Shown here: positions 36,487 to 47,398 of the stretch, one piece after another
Numbering within the stretch: the stretch's first letter is position 1
How the letters are laid out: every line of letters starts with the position of its first letter
Assembly (NCBI GenBank): GCA_963723765.1
Contig: CAVRSD010000005.1
Location: 62,001 to 126,000 of the forward strand
Direction of reading: 5' to 3'
Source of the DNA: DATBAX01 sp963723765
GTDB lineage: Bacteria; Acidobacteriota; Terriglobia; Terriglobales; Acidobacteriaceae
Length of the DNA stretch: 64,000 nt
Made by a program: the position numbers and the translations under genes
Notes under the pieces: generated by a model
Seen by the model: the letters and a program-made list of their open reading frames with translations, nothing else
Told to the model about the DNA's origin: nothing
Database searches by the model: none

Positions 36487-38487
36487 ATGGGCCGCATTCA
36501 CGTACTTTCCGAAGCCGTTGCCAACAAAATCGCTGCTGGCGAAGTGGTGGAGCGGCCTGCCTCAGTGGTGAAAGAGCTTCTGGAAAATTCTCTTGACGCC
36601 GGTTCCACTCGCATCAAAATTCAGGTTGAAGCGGGCGGGAAAAAACTCATCCAGATTACCGACAACGGATGCGGCATGGTGCGCGACGACGCTTTGCTGG
36701 CTTTTGAGCGCCATGCCACATCGAAACTTAAGAACGCCGAAGACCTGCTCAGTGTGGCCACTCTCGGCTTTCGTGGCGAAGCGCTGCCGTCGATCGCTTC
36801 GGTGAGCCGGCTGCATCTCGAAACTCGCGCACCCGACGAAGATTCGGGCACGGTGGTTGAAATCAATGGTGGCAAGATTTTCAAAGTAGAAGAAGCCGGG
36901 CTGCCGGCGGGAACTTCCATCACCATCCGCGATTTGTTTTTCAACACGCCGGCGCGCAAGAAATTCCTGAAGGCCGAATCGACCGAGCTTTCACATATTG
37001 CGTCGCTGGTGACGCACTATGCGCTGGCCCATCCCGACAAGCACTTCGAGCTGCATTCGGCGACCAACGCCATGCTAGTCGCGCCCCCGGTTGCGGGATA
37101 CAGCGAGCGGGTCTATCAAGTCTTCGGCAAGGAAGTTTTGGACCAGCTGATTCCGGTTGCCGCCATGCAGCCGCTGGCGCACGTGGGATTGCCACACCCT
37201 CCGCCGTGGCGCCGCCAAGAAACAGATGAGCAGGACGCCCGTCTCTCCACACCCGGCGAGATGCGGGTGCATGGCTTTGTCTCGAAGCCCGAAATCCAGA
37301 AGCTGAATCGCAATTCAATCTACGTCTTCATAAACGGCCGCCTGATTCGTGACCGGCTGATTCAACACGCGATCACCGAGGCTTATCGCAACATCATTCC
37401 GCCGTCGGTCTTTCCGGTTGTACTGCTGTTTCTCGAAATGCCAAGCGAGGAAGTGGACGTCAATGTACATCCTTCGAAGACCGAAGTCCGCTTCCGCCAG
37501 CAATCGGTGATGCACGACTTTGTCCGCGATTCCATCCGTGCGGCGCTGATGAAAGCCCGTCCGGTGCCGCAGTTCGCCACGGAAATTCACGCGCACCCCA
37601 CAGCCGGACCCTCGTTGACTCCGGGTGCTCATGTTTCATCGATTGAAGATTCGGCTGCGTGGCGCTCTGCGTCTGCACCGTCGAATGATGCAGCCACGAC
37701 CGCTCAAGCGTTTTCGCTGCAAGCGCCCACCACCCCTCTGGTTACAGACCGATTTCAATTCGGTGCGGAAGGCATTGCCATCGACGGCAACGCTGCGCTG
37801 TCTCTGGCGCGGGCTCCGCAGCCTATGATCCCTGGAGATACATGCGCGCCGCCCATTCCCGATGAAATTGAAGCAGCAGCTGATCCTGATCACGACATCG
37901 CGCCGTTGTTAGCCACACTAAAACCTCTCGGCCAGATTCGCGAGTCGTTTATTCTCGCGGTGAATCGCGAAGGCCTTTGGATTATCGATCAGCATGTGGC
38001 CCACGAACGTGTCCTGTTTGAGAAAGTCCTCAAGCAGCGGGCGGCGCAGAAATCTGAGAGTCAACGCCTGCTCATGCCGTTGGTGCTCGAACTCACGCCT
38101 GCCCAGCAAGCCGTGTTCGCGGAAATTTCCGACGAATTAAATAAGAACGGCTTCGAGGCCGAACCCTTTGGTACGCGGAGCATCGCCATCAAAGTAGCTC
38201 CAGCAGGAATCGAGGCTTCGCAGGTCGAACACCTGCTGCACGAATTGCTCGATCAATTATCACGCGAGGAACAGGCACTGAATCTGGATAAGATTGGGCA
38301 TCGCATCGCAGCTTCGATCGCCTGCCACGCCGCGATCAAGGTCAACATGCCATTGGAACAAAATAAAATGGAATGGCTGTTGGTAGAGCTGGCGAAAACC
38401 GAATGCCCGATGTCCTGTCCACACGGACGGCCCATAGTTCTGCGATACTCAATGAAGGACATTCAGAAGGCGTTTAAAAGAATCTAG
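36487..38487 (+). CDS. mutL: DNA mismatch repair protein MutL
   Basis: A 666-residue MutL. The GHKL ATPase part has VANKIAAGEVVERPASVVKE, NSLDAGSTRIKI, TDNGCGM and GFRGEALPSIASV. The C-terminal domain has the metal-site motif as DQHVAHERVLFE (Val in place of the usual Ala of DQHA) plus CPHGRP near the end, so it probably has latent endonuclease activity, as expected in a bacterium without MutH. ATG 36487 (MGRIHVLSE) is preferred to an upstream frame opening at 36400. No mutS1 is linked; the MutS-like gene at 10.7 kb is not its partner. Confidence 0.95.
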   Translation: MGRIHVLSEAVANKIAAGEVVERPASVVKELLENSLDAGSTRIKIQVEAGGKKLIQITDNGCGMVRDDALLAFERHATSKLKNAEDLLSVATLGFRGEALPSIASVSRLHLETRAPDEDSGTVVEINGGKIFKVEEAGLPAGTSITIRDLFFNTPARKKFLKAESTELSHIASLVTHYALAHPDKHFELHSATNAMLVAPPVAGYSERVYQVFGKEVLDQLIPVAAMQPLAHVGLPHPPPWRRQETDEQDARLSTPGEMRVHGFVSKPEIQKLNRNSIYVFINGRLIRDRLIQHAITEAYRNIIPPSVFPVVLLFLEMPSEEVDVNVHPSKTEVRFRQQSVMHDFVRDSIRAALMKARPVPQFATEIHAHPTAGPSLTPGAHVSSIEDSAAWRSASAPSNDAATTAQAFSLQAPTTPLVTDRFQFGAEGIAIDGNAALSLARAPQPMIPGDTCAPPIPDEIEAAADPDHDIAPLLATLKPLGQIRESFILAVNREGLWIIDQHVAHERVLFEKVLKQRAAQKSESQRLLMPLVLELTPAQQAVFAEISDELNKNGFEAEPFGTRSIAIKVAPAGIEASQVEHLLHELLDQLSREEQALNLDKIGHRIAASIACHAAIKVNMPLEQNKMEWLLVELAKTECPMSCPHGRPIVLRYSMKDIQKAFKRI

Positions 38488-38573
38488 CTTTTAGCTTCTA
38501 GCCGCTAGCTACTGGCAATGCGCCGCATTGAAGGTTCCGAGCTAGAAGCCAGGAGCTAGAAGCTAGAAGCTGC
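38484..38573. repeat. Palindromic CTAGAAGCTAG repeat
   Basis: Iterated AGCTTCTAGC-type words on the left and AGCTAGAAGC words on the right pair to form a long hairpin between mutL and the next gene. A shorter relative fills 53731-53787 between pheS and pheT. Confidence 0.65.
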
Positions 38574-38579
38574 ACTTTT

Positions 38580-39548
38580 ATGCCCGATATCGACCTCGAA
38601 CAGCTTCGCAGCGACAAATGGCGGCTCAACGGTATCCCCGCGCGCACCATCGAGGACGCTCGTTCATTTCTTGAATCCGTCGGATTCTGCATGATGTATC
38701 CCCAGCGGAATTCAGTACTGGCTCCAACTTTTATCGGCGCATGGGTTGGGTCGGAGGAAAATTTGCCCACCTGGCAGCACGCCTTTGCCGATCCCCGGGC
38801 GCAGGAAGCCAGCGCGTTAATGGTCCGGATGTTGCGCGAACACGACGCCTACGAAGCGAACTTGTTCAACGAAAATGCGCTGCTTGTCGCCAGTTCGATA
38901 TTCCCTTATTTCTATGCATTGTCGGGCGATCGCAACCCCAAGCAACCGCCCAAAGCGGGCCCACGATCGGAATATTCTCAACTGGCTTGTGACACTTTTG
39001 CGCTGATCCAGCGCAAGGGTCCGATTTCGAAGCAGCAAATGCGTGAGGATCTGGGTGGCAGCATCTCTCTGGTGGCGCTTGATCGTGCGCTGGGCGAGTT
39101 GTGGTCGCGACTGCGCATCACGCGAGTGGATTATGACACCGCCGGTGGATCTTCCTGGGACGTGCTCTACCGCTGGTCGCCGGATGCGGTCCGGGAAGGC
39201 ATGGAAATCTCGGTGGGCGAGGCATTGTCATTCCTGGTATCAAAGTATTTGGATTGCGTCATTGCTGCCGACCTGCAGGAAATCGAGTTGTTCTTTGGGA
39301 AATTTGTGTCGCGTTCGCGAGTGAAGGACGCCGTCAATCTTCTGCTGAATGCGCGCGAGTTGAGCTATGTCCGCGTCGGAAATCGGCTGCTGCTGCAGAT
39401 CACACCCGCGAAGTCTGCGATCGTACACGCGCCTGTACCGCGCCCCAAGCCGATCGCACGGCGGCCTTCGGAACCGCGATCCTCGGAACAACGACCCTTC
39501 AGGAGCCGAGATCTTCGGAGAAAAGATTCTCCGGACCCAGGCCTTTAG
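38580..39548 (+). CDS. AlkZ-related winged-helix protein
   Basis: About 290 residues resemble the AlkZ/YcaQ-related winged-helix group (crosslink-repair DNA glycosylase relatives): DKWRLNGIPARTIEDARSFL, ESVGFCMMYPQ, FPYFYALSGD, then ISKQQMREDLGGSISLVALD and WSPDAV. I cannot see the catalytic QxQ/QxD motif of true AlkZ, so glycosylase activity is doubtful. The frame stops at 39548 shortly after entering a Pro/Arg/Ser-rich stretch; a different frame continues that stretch to 39801. The real protein may therefore have a basic low-complexity tail of up to 80 further residues, separated by small frameshifts. It follows mutL by 92 bp, suggesting a repair context. Confidence 0.6.
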   Translation: MPDIDLEQLRSDKWRLNGIPARTIEDARSFLESVGFCMMYPQRNSVLAPTFIGAWVGSEENLPTWQHAFADPRAQEASALMVRMLREHDAYEANLFNENALLVASSIFPYFYALSGDRNPKQPPKAGPRSEYSQLACDTFALIQRKGPISKQQMREDLGGSISLVALDRALGELWSRLRITRVDYDTAGGSSWDVLYRWSPDAVREGMEISVGEALSFLVSKYLDCVIAADLQEIELFFGKFVSRSRVKDAVNLLLNARELSYVRVGNRLLLQITPAKSAIVHAPVPRPKPIARRPSEPRSSEQRPFRSRDLRRKDSPDPGL

Positions 39549-39555
39549 CACCCAG

Positions 39556-39801
39556 GCCTCCGGACCAAGACCTTCAGGACCCAGACCTCCGAGCTCAAGA
39601 CCTTCAGGGCCAAGGCCACCAAGTTCACGGCCCTCTGGGCCAAGACCGCCCGGTGCCAGACCTTCGGGCCCAAGATCGCCAAGCTCGAGACCTTCAGGCC
39701 CGAGATCTCCGGGATCGAGACCCTCAGGCTCAAGACCCTCGGGGCCGAGGCCATCCGGCTCGAAACCTCGAGGACCAAGGCCTCCGCAACGCCGGCCCTA
39801 G
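39556..39801 (+). repeat. Roughly 30-bp tandem repeats encoding RPSGPRPPSS-type units
   Basis: Degenerate tandem copies built on CCTTCAGGCCCAAGACC and CCAAGCTCGAGA. In the frame ending at the TAG at 39799-39801 they encode RPSGPRPPSS repeats; the other two plus frames are also mostly open (giving DLQAQD-like repeats). This is probably the low-complexity C-terminal tail of the preceding AlkZ-related gene, shifted out of frame. The rest of the gap to 39916 holds nothing I can identify. Confidence 0.65.
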
Positions 39802-39916
39802 TGATCCAGAAGTTTCCGACTACCGCGCGTCGATTTCCGGTTGTAAAGAACTGACAAAATTCATTAGGATGAATCGCTCCTGTGACCTTTTCCTGACATC
39901 TCAGTCCAAGGTAAAT

Positions 39917-41978
39917 ATGACTCTTTCCAAGACGCTTGCCCTCTACGCATTCCTATGCACACTCTTCTTTGCAGCTCTGGCGAATGCCCAGTCCCCGACT
40001 CCCGCCGCAGTCCGTCCTTACACTCCGAGCCTGGACGTCACTTCGATGGACAAGTCGGTGGACCCCTGCGTGGACTTCTATCAGTACACTTGCGGCGGCT
40101 GGCAAAAAAATAATCCCATCCCGCCCGATCAAACTTCGTGGGATGTTTACGGCAAGGTTTACCAGGACAACTTGAATTTTCTGCGCGGCATTCTGGACGA
40201 AGCCGCTGCGACCAAAGGTCCAACCGATGCCGTGACCCAAAAGATCGGTGACTTCTACGGCGCCTGCACGGACGAGGTTACGGTCGAAAAACGTGGCATA
40301 ACAGCTATTCAGCCTGATCTGGACGCCATCGCCCATTTAGAATCCACCAAACACTTGGCGCCGTCTGGTCGCTCGCCTGCAATTTGCCTACGGCCGTTCC
40401 ATCATTTTTGACAATGGTTCCACCCAGGATCCCGACGACTCCGCGCAGCAGATTGCCGAGATCGCCCAAGGCGGGCTGGGGCTGCCCGACCGCGACTACT
40501 ACCTCAAGGATGATCCCAAATCCAAGGAAATCCGCGAGCGCTATGTGCAGCACGTCGAGAAAGTTTTCGAGCTGCTCGGGGACCAGCCCGATATCGCCAA
40601 ACAGAATGCCGCCACCGTGATGAGTATGGAAACCGCGCTGGCAAAAGCTTCTCTCACTCGCGTGGAACGCCGCGATCCCTATAAGCAGAAGCACAAAATG
40701 AAAATTGCCGACCTGCAGCAGTTGGCGCCCAATTTCAATTGGGTGATTTATTACAAAGAGTTGCAATATCCGCAGTTTGAAATTCTCAACGTCACTGCGC
40801 CTGAGTTCTTCAAGCAGGTCAATGCGGCGATTGAGACCGAATCCCTCGCCAACTGGAAAACATATTTGCGTTTCCACGTTGCCGATTCATCGGCTTCTTA
40901 TCTCTCCTCGGCTTTCGTCCAGGAAAACTTCGATTTCTATCGAAAATATCTTCGTGGCGCCAAAGAGATGCAGCCGCGCTGGAAACGCTGCGTCCAGTAC
41001 ACCGACAACAATCTCGGCGAGGCTCTCGGCCAGATCTATGTGCGTAAAGTTTTCCCTCCTGAAATGAAGCAGAGCACTCTGGACATGGTCCAGGGCATTG
41101 AAGCTGCGATGGAAAAACGCATTCGCCAACTGGACTGGATGAGTCCGCAGACCAAGGAACAAGCCCTGGCCAAGCTGCATGCCATTCGCAACAAAATCGG
41201 CTATCCCGACAAATGGCGCGATTACAGTTCCGTCACCATCACCCGCGATGATTTCGCCGGCGATATCACACGCGCCATTGAATTCGAGCGCCGTCGCGAC
41301 ATCAACAAAGTCGGACAACCCGTTGACCATGACGAATGGGATATGTCCCCGCCCACCGTGAATGCTTATTACAACGATCAGATGAATGACATCAACTTCC
41401 CTGCCGGCGTGCTTCAGCCACCGCTCTACGACACCAAAATGGACGACGCTCCCAACTACGGCGACACCGGCGGCACCATTGGCCACGAACTCACTCACGG
41501 TTTTGACGACCAGGGCAGCAAGTACGACGCCAAAGGCAACCTGAAAGACTGGTGGACCAAAGACGACGAGCAGAAGTTCCAGGTCCGGACCCAGTGTGTG
41601 CAAGACCAATATTCTCAGTTCATCGTGGTGGACGACATCCACATCAATGGCAAGCTCACTCTCGGCGAAGATGTTGCCGATCTAGGCGGAGAAATTCTGG
41701 CTTACATGGCGTGGAAGAATGCGACCAAAGACAAGAACCTTCAGCCGATCGACGGTCTCACTCCCGATCAGCGTTTCTTTGTCGGCTTTGCTCAATGGGC
41801 ATGCGCCAATGAACGTCCGGAAGAAATGCGTATGCGCGCTGCGACTGACCCGCATTCACCGGCCAAATATCGCGTGAATGGAGTAGTGGTAAATATGCCG
41901 GACTTCGCTCATGCCTTCTCCTGCAAAGCTGGGCAGCCCATGGTCAATCCTCCGGATAAAGTCTGCCGGGTGTGGTAG
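39917..41978 (+). CDS. Secreted M13 (neprilysin-like) metallopeptidase, interrupted by a frameshift
   Basis: A zinc endopeptidase acting outside the cytoplasm. It starts with a signal peptide (MTLSKTLALYAFLCTLFFAA) and the M13 opening SVDPCVDFYQYTCGGW. The zinc site is HELTHGFDDQG with the downstream GEDVADLGG (third ligand), and the C-terminus has CKAG and PDKVCRVW, as in the family. At about 40361-40364 the frame shifts by one: dropping T40364 joins HLESTKHLAP to LVARLQFAYGRS, restoring a 686-residue protein, the standard M13 length. Every domain is otherwise intact, so a sequence error or a very recent mutation is likely. Confidence 0.92.
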
Positions 41979-41998
41979 GCAGGCCATCTGAAAATTTC

Positions 41999-42023
41999 GC
42001 AGGCCGGATCCTACCCGGCCTGC
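41999..42023 (+). terminator. Hairpin after the M13 peptidase gene
   Basis: GCAGGCCGG-atccta(c)-CCGGCCTGC, a 9-bp GC-rich stem 20 bases after the stop. There is no T-run, so termination is uncertain. Confidence 0.4.
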
Positions 42024-42051
42024 CCTGCCGTGTAAAATCATCTTTCTCTTA

Positions 42052-42733
42052 ATGACCGCCCCACAACCTCGCAAACTGATTATCGCGATTGACGGCCCGG
42101 CGGGCGCGGGTAAAAGCACTATCGCCTCGCGGCTGGCACGCAAACTCGGCTATGTAAATCTTGAAAGCGGCGCCATGTACCGGGCCCTGGCGCTGAAGGC
42201 GATCGAGTGGGACGCATCTTTTGACGACGAACCCGCTCTCCTGAAGCTGGCGCAAAATTCACGCATCCATATTGAGCCCAGCCTGGGGGGCAACCGTGTT
42301 CTGCTCGACGGACGCGAGGTCACTTCGCGAGTGCGCGAAACGGACGTCACCGAAGGTGCTTCGCGGGTTTCGGTGCATCCCAAAGTGCGCGAATGGATGG
42401 TCGCCCGTCAGCGCGAATTGGGCATTAACGGCGGCGTAGTCATGGAAGGCCGCGATATCGGCACCAAAGTTTTTCCCGACGCCGATGTGAAGATCTTTCT
42501 CGATGCCGATCCCATCGTTCGCGAGCAGCGACGGCTGCAACAAGAACAGTCTGCATGGGACGGCAGCCGAAGCGACGGCTGCCGAATTGCGGGAACGCGA
42601 CCGCCGCGACCGCACTCGGTCAGCGTCTCCGCTGCAACCTGCTCCTGATGCCGTAATTCTGGATTCAACCGGCCTCTCTGAAGACGACGTGCTGCGTAAA
42701 GTAGAAGAAGTCGTCCGTCAGAAGCTCGTCTAG
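42052..42733 (+). CDS. cmk: Cytidylate kinase, interrupted by a frameshift
   Basis: Phosphorylates CMP/dCMP in pyrimidine nucleotide supply. The first frame gives IAIDGPAGAGKSTIASRLA (P-loop), LESGAMYRALAL and VMEGRDIGTKVFPDADVKIF (Cmk signature), then degenerates after RLQQEQS. The +1 frame continues as HGTAAEATAAELRERDRRDR to a stop at 42733, the normal Cmk C-terminus with the lid arginines. Dropping T42550 restores a 226-residue protein. Cmk is usually essential or strongly beneficial, so a sequence insertion error is likely. It is convergent with the multicopper oxidase gene with no gap. Confidence 0.92.
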
Positions 42734-43900
42734 CTAAGGCTCGACCGTGTAACGAGCAACCATGCCAGCGTCCATGTGTTCATCAATGTGGCAATGGTAG
42801 AGCCAGGTGCCGGGATCATCGGGGACCATATCCACGGTGAGCATCTGCGCCGGCATGAGAGTCACCACGTCGGTGCGTTTGCCATGGTCCATGACCACGT
42901 TCCCGTGCCAATGGGGCGTGTGGAAGTTGACTCCTTCTCCCAGGCTCAAAAGATACCAGCGCACGCGTTCGCCCTTTTTCATCGTCATCATCGGCATATT
43001 CCCGTAGATATAGCCGTTGATGGTGCCTTTGAAATTGGCGGCGGCGAACCCGGTGCCGGTGGGCGAAAGGGTTCCGTCGTTGTCGGCGGGAACAAATTCA
43101 AGCTTCTTCACTCCTTTGGGATCGCTGGTATAGGTGTCGATATTGTGGTCCAGATACCAGCTGACATTCTCGTCGAAGAACATATACAAGCTGACGAATT
43201 CGCGGTCCACGTCTTTGGGTTTGCCGTCTGGGCCGGCCATGCCGCGTTTGGTGATAATGATGGCGCCGACCAAACCACTTTCGACGTCCTTGGTGCCGTG
43301 CGAATGGTAGAGCCAGACCAGCGAGCTCGGATCATCCGGGCCGGGGCCGGCTCGTTCCGGGACCTGCCAGGTATAGAGGTGCGTGTGACCAGGCGGCACG
43401 GCGTCATCTTCCTTGTCGGCTCCTGACGTGCCGTCGTCATACATCGAGCCCTCGGAGTCTTTGTTGTAGAACACGCCATGAGGATGCACGCTGTAGGGCC
43501 GAGTAGCGTTGTTCTTGAAGACTACGCGAATGGTGTCGCCGACTTCTGCGCGGATAATTGGACCGAGAATCCCCGCGTGTTCCCACTCGGGCGCGCGCGG
43601 CTTCAGATGGCTAAAGCTTTCGTCCGCGTACTCGCGGTAGACCGCCTTGCGGTACACCTTGCCGATGCGATGCGAGCCCTGCTCAACGAAGGTGAGGGGA
43701 TAACCCTCGAATTGCATGCCCATCATTTTGTTCATACCGCTCGGAGCATAGTCCCATTCCACTTCGTCGGCGGCAATGTAGTAAGTGTGTGTCTTGGGAA
43801 CTTCATTGGCGGAAGGTTGAGCACCATTCGCCGCCACGGTAGCAAGAATAATCGTCAATCCCCATCCAAGACTTAGTCTGCGCATCCATCTACAAAGCAT
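42734..43900 (-). CDS. Secreted multicopper oxidase
   Basis: A 388-residue copper protein of the ceruloplasmin/laccase superfamily (opening TYYIAADEVEWDYAPSG is ceruloplasmin-like). All four copper-ligand blocks are present: HPHG, WLYHSHG, HTPHWHG and the C-terminal HCHIDEHMDAGM, which includes the type 1 Cys and Met. That, with its small size, suggests a two-domain enzyme. The substrate could be a metal ion or a phenol. A signal peptide (MRRLSLGWGLTIILATVAAN) directs export. AAGGAG lies seven bases before the ATG at 43900. It is divergent from the TonB receptor gene, which might take up a metal complex, though that link is speculative. Confidence 0.9.
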   Translation of the reverse strand: MLCRWMRRLSLGWGLTIILATVAANGAQPSANEVPKTHTYYIAADEVEWDYAPSGMNKMMGMQFEGYPLTFVEQGSHRIGKVYRKAVYREYADESFSHLKPRAPEWEHAGILGPIIRAEVGDTIRVVFKNNATRPYSVHPHGVFYNKDSEGSMYDDGTSGADKEDDAVPPGHTHLYTWQVPERAGPGPDDPSSLVWLYHSHGTKDVESGLVGAIIITKRGMAGPDGKPKDVDREFVSLYMFFDENVSWYLDHNIDTYTSDPKGVKKLEFVPADNDGTLSPTGTGFAAANFKGTINGYIYGNMPMMTMKKGERVRWYLLSLGEGVNFHTPHWHGNVVMDHGKRTDVVTLMPAQMLTVDMVPDDPGTWLYHCHIDEHMDAGMVARYTVEP

Positions 43901-44049
43901 CGTGGGACTCCTTCAGCAACTGGAACTCGAACCAGTTTGCAGCGGGCAAAGAGTAGCACAAAGAAGGGGAAGGCCGCGTTGTTTCCCAGCTTGGGCCAAA
44001 ACCTAAAAGAAAGTCTCAACCTCACAGACTTCCTTCTGCTCTGAGTGAT

Positions 44050-44092
44050 ATACCAAACGAGTCTCCCGTCAAAGCTGGACTCACCTTGGTAT
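44050..44092. promoter_or_regulatory. ATACCAA/TTGGTAT inverted repeat in the divergent region
   Basis: Two 7-bp arms (44050-44056 and 44086-44092) are separated by 29 bases in the 209-bp gap between the multicopper oxidase and the TonB receptor. They may be operator half-sites for either gene. Nothing else was recognised in this gap. Confidence 0.22.
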
Positions 44093-44109
44093 CAGATAGG
44101 TGATGTCCT

Positions 44110-47100
44110 ATGTACCCTCGGTCTGTGTGTGCGCGTTTCTCACTTTTGTGGGTTTGCGCTGTTCTGTTTTCAAGTATCAGCTTGTCCCAGGACGCCTCCA
44201 CGGGGGCCATTCGGGGCACGGTTATCGACGCTTCCGGCAGCCGCATTCCGGGCGCAAGCATTGCTTTGGTCAACGCCGCTACCGGCTTTCGCTATGGGGC
44301 TACCAGCGATGCCGAGGGCCAATTCAGCTTCCAGCTGCTGCCGCCGGGAGACTACTCCGCTCGCGCCACCGCCGAGAAAATGTCGCCTCAGCTCACTCCA
44401 AAATTGCACGTCGATCTGGGCGCCATCACTGCAATCGAATTCAAACTGGGAGTCGCCGGCAGCAAGGAAACCATCACCGTTTCAGGCGCACCCCCGCTGG
44501 TGGAGACGCAACCCAGCACCGTCTCCTCGCTGATCGATGAACGTGCGATCACCGGCTTGCCATTGAACGGGCGGCGCTTTACTGACCTTGTACTGCTAAC
44601 TCCGGGCGTCACTCAGGACCCGCGAAGTCTGACTTCGGGTTCGAATGGCGATATGGCGTTTGGCGGAATCCGCGGCTTTCAGTCCAGTTATCTGGTCGAT
44701 GGTGGTGACAACAACAATGCTTTCTTCGCGCAAGCTACCGGCCGCTATCGCGCTCCTTACCAGTTTTCTAATGAAGTGGTACAGGAGTTCCGAGTGTCTT
44801 CGAATACCTCCGGCGCGGAGCTGGGACGTTCCGGTGGTGCGGTGATCAACGTGGTTACGAAATCCGGTTCCAACCAGATTCATGGCACGGGCTTTTACTT
44901 TATCCGCAACAGCGACTTCGACTCAGGCTTCGCCGACATGAACTTTAAGCCGCATGGAGAACAGCAGCAGTTCGGTTTTACCTTGGGTGGGCCGCTCAAG
45001 CGCAACAAGGCTTTCTTCTTCGTCGGATTCGACCAGCACATTTTTCATCTGCCGACTGTCGTGCAATTCGATAACGGCAGTTCCGCGGTCGTGCCCCAGC
45101 CAGGCACAGGGCCGGAGTCTCCCGGAGACTACGAACCCAGCGACCAGGCGCTGGTGTTCGCTTCTGCGGCGCAGCTTTCGAAGCAGGCCGGGCAGTATCC
45201 TTCACAGCTCTTGGGCAATGCTGGTTTTCTAAAGCTGGATTTCAATCTTTCGCCAAAGAACTATCTTTCTTTGCGCCTCAACACGTCCCGCTATTGGGGA
45301 AATAATAACGTGTTCATTGATCCCGCGAGCCCGGTGACCACTTACGGCATCGCCGACAACGGCGAGGAAAACGTGGACACAGAAACCGCATCGCTGGCGC
45401 TGACCAGCGAACTATCCACGCGAATGGTAAGTCACTTGCGAGCGCAATTTTCCCGCGATTTGGAATGGTCTAACTCGAATACCGATACACCGTTAACCGA
45501 TCTTCCGGGAATCCTCAACGGTTTTGGACGCTCGTCTCTCCTGCCCCGCGAGACCCGGCAGCATCGCGCCCATTTCGCGGAAACTTTGAGTCTGGAGGGG
45601 AAACGGAATTCGTGGAAATTTGGCGGGGATGCACTCCTCAGTTGGATCTACGATTTTTTCCCTTCCAACTTCGGCGGAGAGTACCTCTTTTATCCTATTA
45701 AGGTCGATCCCTTCACTTTCGTCCCAACGGAAGGTGGACTCGAACTCACCCCGTTGCGGGCCTATGCTCATGAAGTTCCGCACTACTACATTCAGAACTT
45801 TGGCTCGGCGGTCACGCATCCGGACACCAACGAATATGCTGCATTTGTGCAGGACACGATCCGTGTAACGCAGCATTTCGCCCTTAACCTGGGCGTACGG
45901 TACGACTTGCAGACGTTTACTACGAAAGGCCTGGTATCGAACCCGCTGTGGCCGGATTCCGGCAAAGTGCCGTTTAATCCCTACAACTTTGCACCGCGCG
46001 TGGGCTTGGCCTATGCCTTCGGCGAGCATCGGCCATTGGTGTCTGCGGGCGGGTTATGGGTTGTTCTATACCCGAATTCCGCAAATCTACAACTCCACTA
46101 TTGAAAGTCAGAATGGACTAACTCCGAATTCGTTGTTCCTAAACAACACAAACTATTATGACAATCAGGTTTTTCCGCAGTATCCCAATCCGCTGGTGTA
46201 TTGCGCGCCGTTGGCGGTTTCTTGCACTCCGCCGGCCAGCCTGATGCAGTTCGCCGAGAGTGACATCTCCGCCTTTGCTCATAATTTCCGTACTCCGGAG
46301 GTCCAGCAGACCAGCATGAGCATGGAACGGGAGGTGGGAAATCGGGTGGCTGTGGGAATTTCCTATATGTACGTACATGGCCAAAACCTCATTCGAGCAC
46401 GAGATGTGAACCTGCCGCCGCCGACCGATGTGACCTATCCCGTATATGACGCTTCCGGCCTTAACCTGCTGGGCTACTACAACGTAGCCTCGTTTTCGAC
46501 CTGGCAATTTTCGCAGACACTTACCTGTCCCTATCCGCCGTGTATTAATCCGCTGGCCCGGCCGATTCCCCAACTGGGATCGATCGATGTGTATGAGAGC
46601 GAAGCTTCAAGCGTCTATCATGGAGCGACGCTTTCCATTCATCGTCAAATGACCAGCGGCCTCTACTTTCGCCTGGCCTACACCTTCGCCCACGCCATCG
46701 ACGATGGCCAGGACGCGTTGGTGGCAGGGCGGCCGGCCCTGGTGCAGAATTCCTATTCGACCAGTTCCGAAAAGGGAAATAGTGTGACCGACCAGCGGCA
46801 GCGTTTCGTCTTTTCCTGGATTGCAGATCCCAAGCCGTTCGGTCGCGGCCAGCCATTGCTAAGCGCCCTGTTCAATCATTGGAAGGCTTCCGGGGTGGTC
46901 ACAGTAGGCAGTGGCAGGCCGGTGAATGCAACCGTGAGCGGTGACGCTAATCAGGACGGCAATGATGAGAATGACCGGCTCCCGGCCCTAGGCCGAGACT
47001 CGATCAAAGGCCCGGATTATGCCACCACAGACCTGCGGCTGACCCGCCGCTTGATCGCGCGTGATCATTGGAAATTAGAATTGATTGGAGAGTCTTTTAA

Positions 47101-47299
47101 CCTTCTGAATCGAGATAATCAACGGTTTCAACTCACTTCCGATGGCCTGGTGAGCAACTCCGCCCAGTTTATTCAGGATACTAAGCTCATTGGAACCAGC
47201 TACTTCCCCGCCTACTACCAAATTCCGACGAATTTTATGAAGGTAAACGGCGCCTACGCTCCCCGCCAGTTGCAGCTCGCCTTACGATTGATTTATTGA
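44110..47299 (+). CDS. Oar-like TonB-dependent receptor, interrupted by a frameshift
   Basis: An outer-membrane transporter of the acidobacterial type. A signal peptide (VCAVLFSSISLSQ) leads into a carboxypeptidase-regulatory beta-sandwich (TGAIRGTVIDASGSRIPGAS), then a plug (LPLNGRRFTDLVLLTPGV, GGAVINVVTKSGSNQIHGTG) and a long beta-barrel ending in an aromatic residue (LALRLIY). At about 46039-46042 the frame shifts by one; dropping T46042 joins HRPLV to LRAGYGLFYTRIPQ and restores a 1062-residue receptor. The substrate is unknown; such receptors import glycans or metal complexes. No SusD partner is present. Confidence 0.9.
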
Positions 47300-47330
47300 T
47301 TGGGAATTGTTTTTCCGTCATCAATAGCGC

Positions 47331-47359
47331 TTGACTGGGATGCAAAACCTTGCAATAAC
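47331..47359 (+). promoter_or_regulatory. Possible rpsU promoter
   Basis: TTGACT (47331-47336) is a good -35 hexamer; the best -10 at 17-bp spacing is the weak AATAAC (47354-47359). Its position about 40 bp before rpsU supports the call, but the -10 is poor. Confidence 0.3.
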
Positions 47360-47398
47360 TAAGTGTCCCATTTGGACGAGTTTGGGGGTGTAGTTCAG

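Noticed and set aside
39254..39916. Upstream extension of the M13 peptidase frame through the tandem repeats
   Set aside because: The repeats are open in all frames by composition; the signal peptide at 39917 marks the true start.
40887..41642. Minus-strand open frame of 251 codons opposite the M13 peptidase
   Set aside because: It lies entirely over conserved M13 sequence including the zinc motif, and has no start signal or family match.
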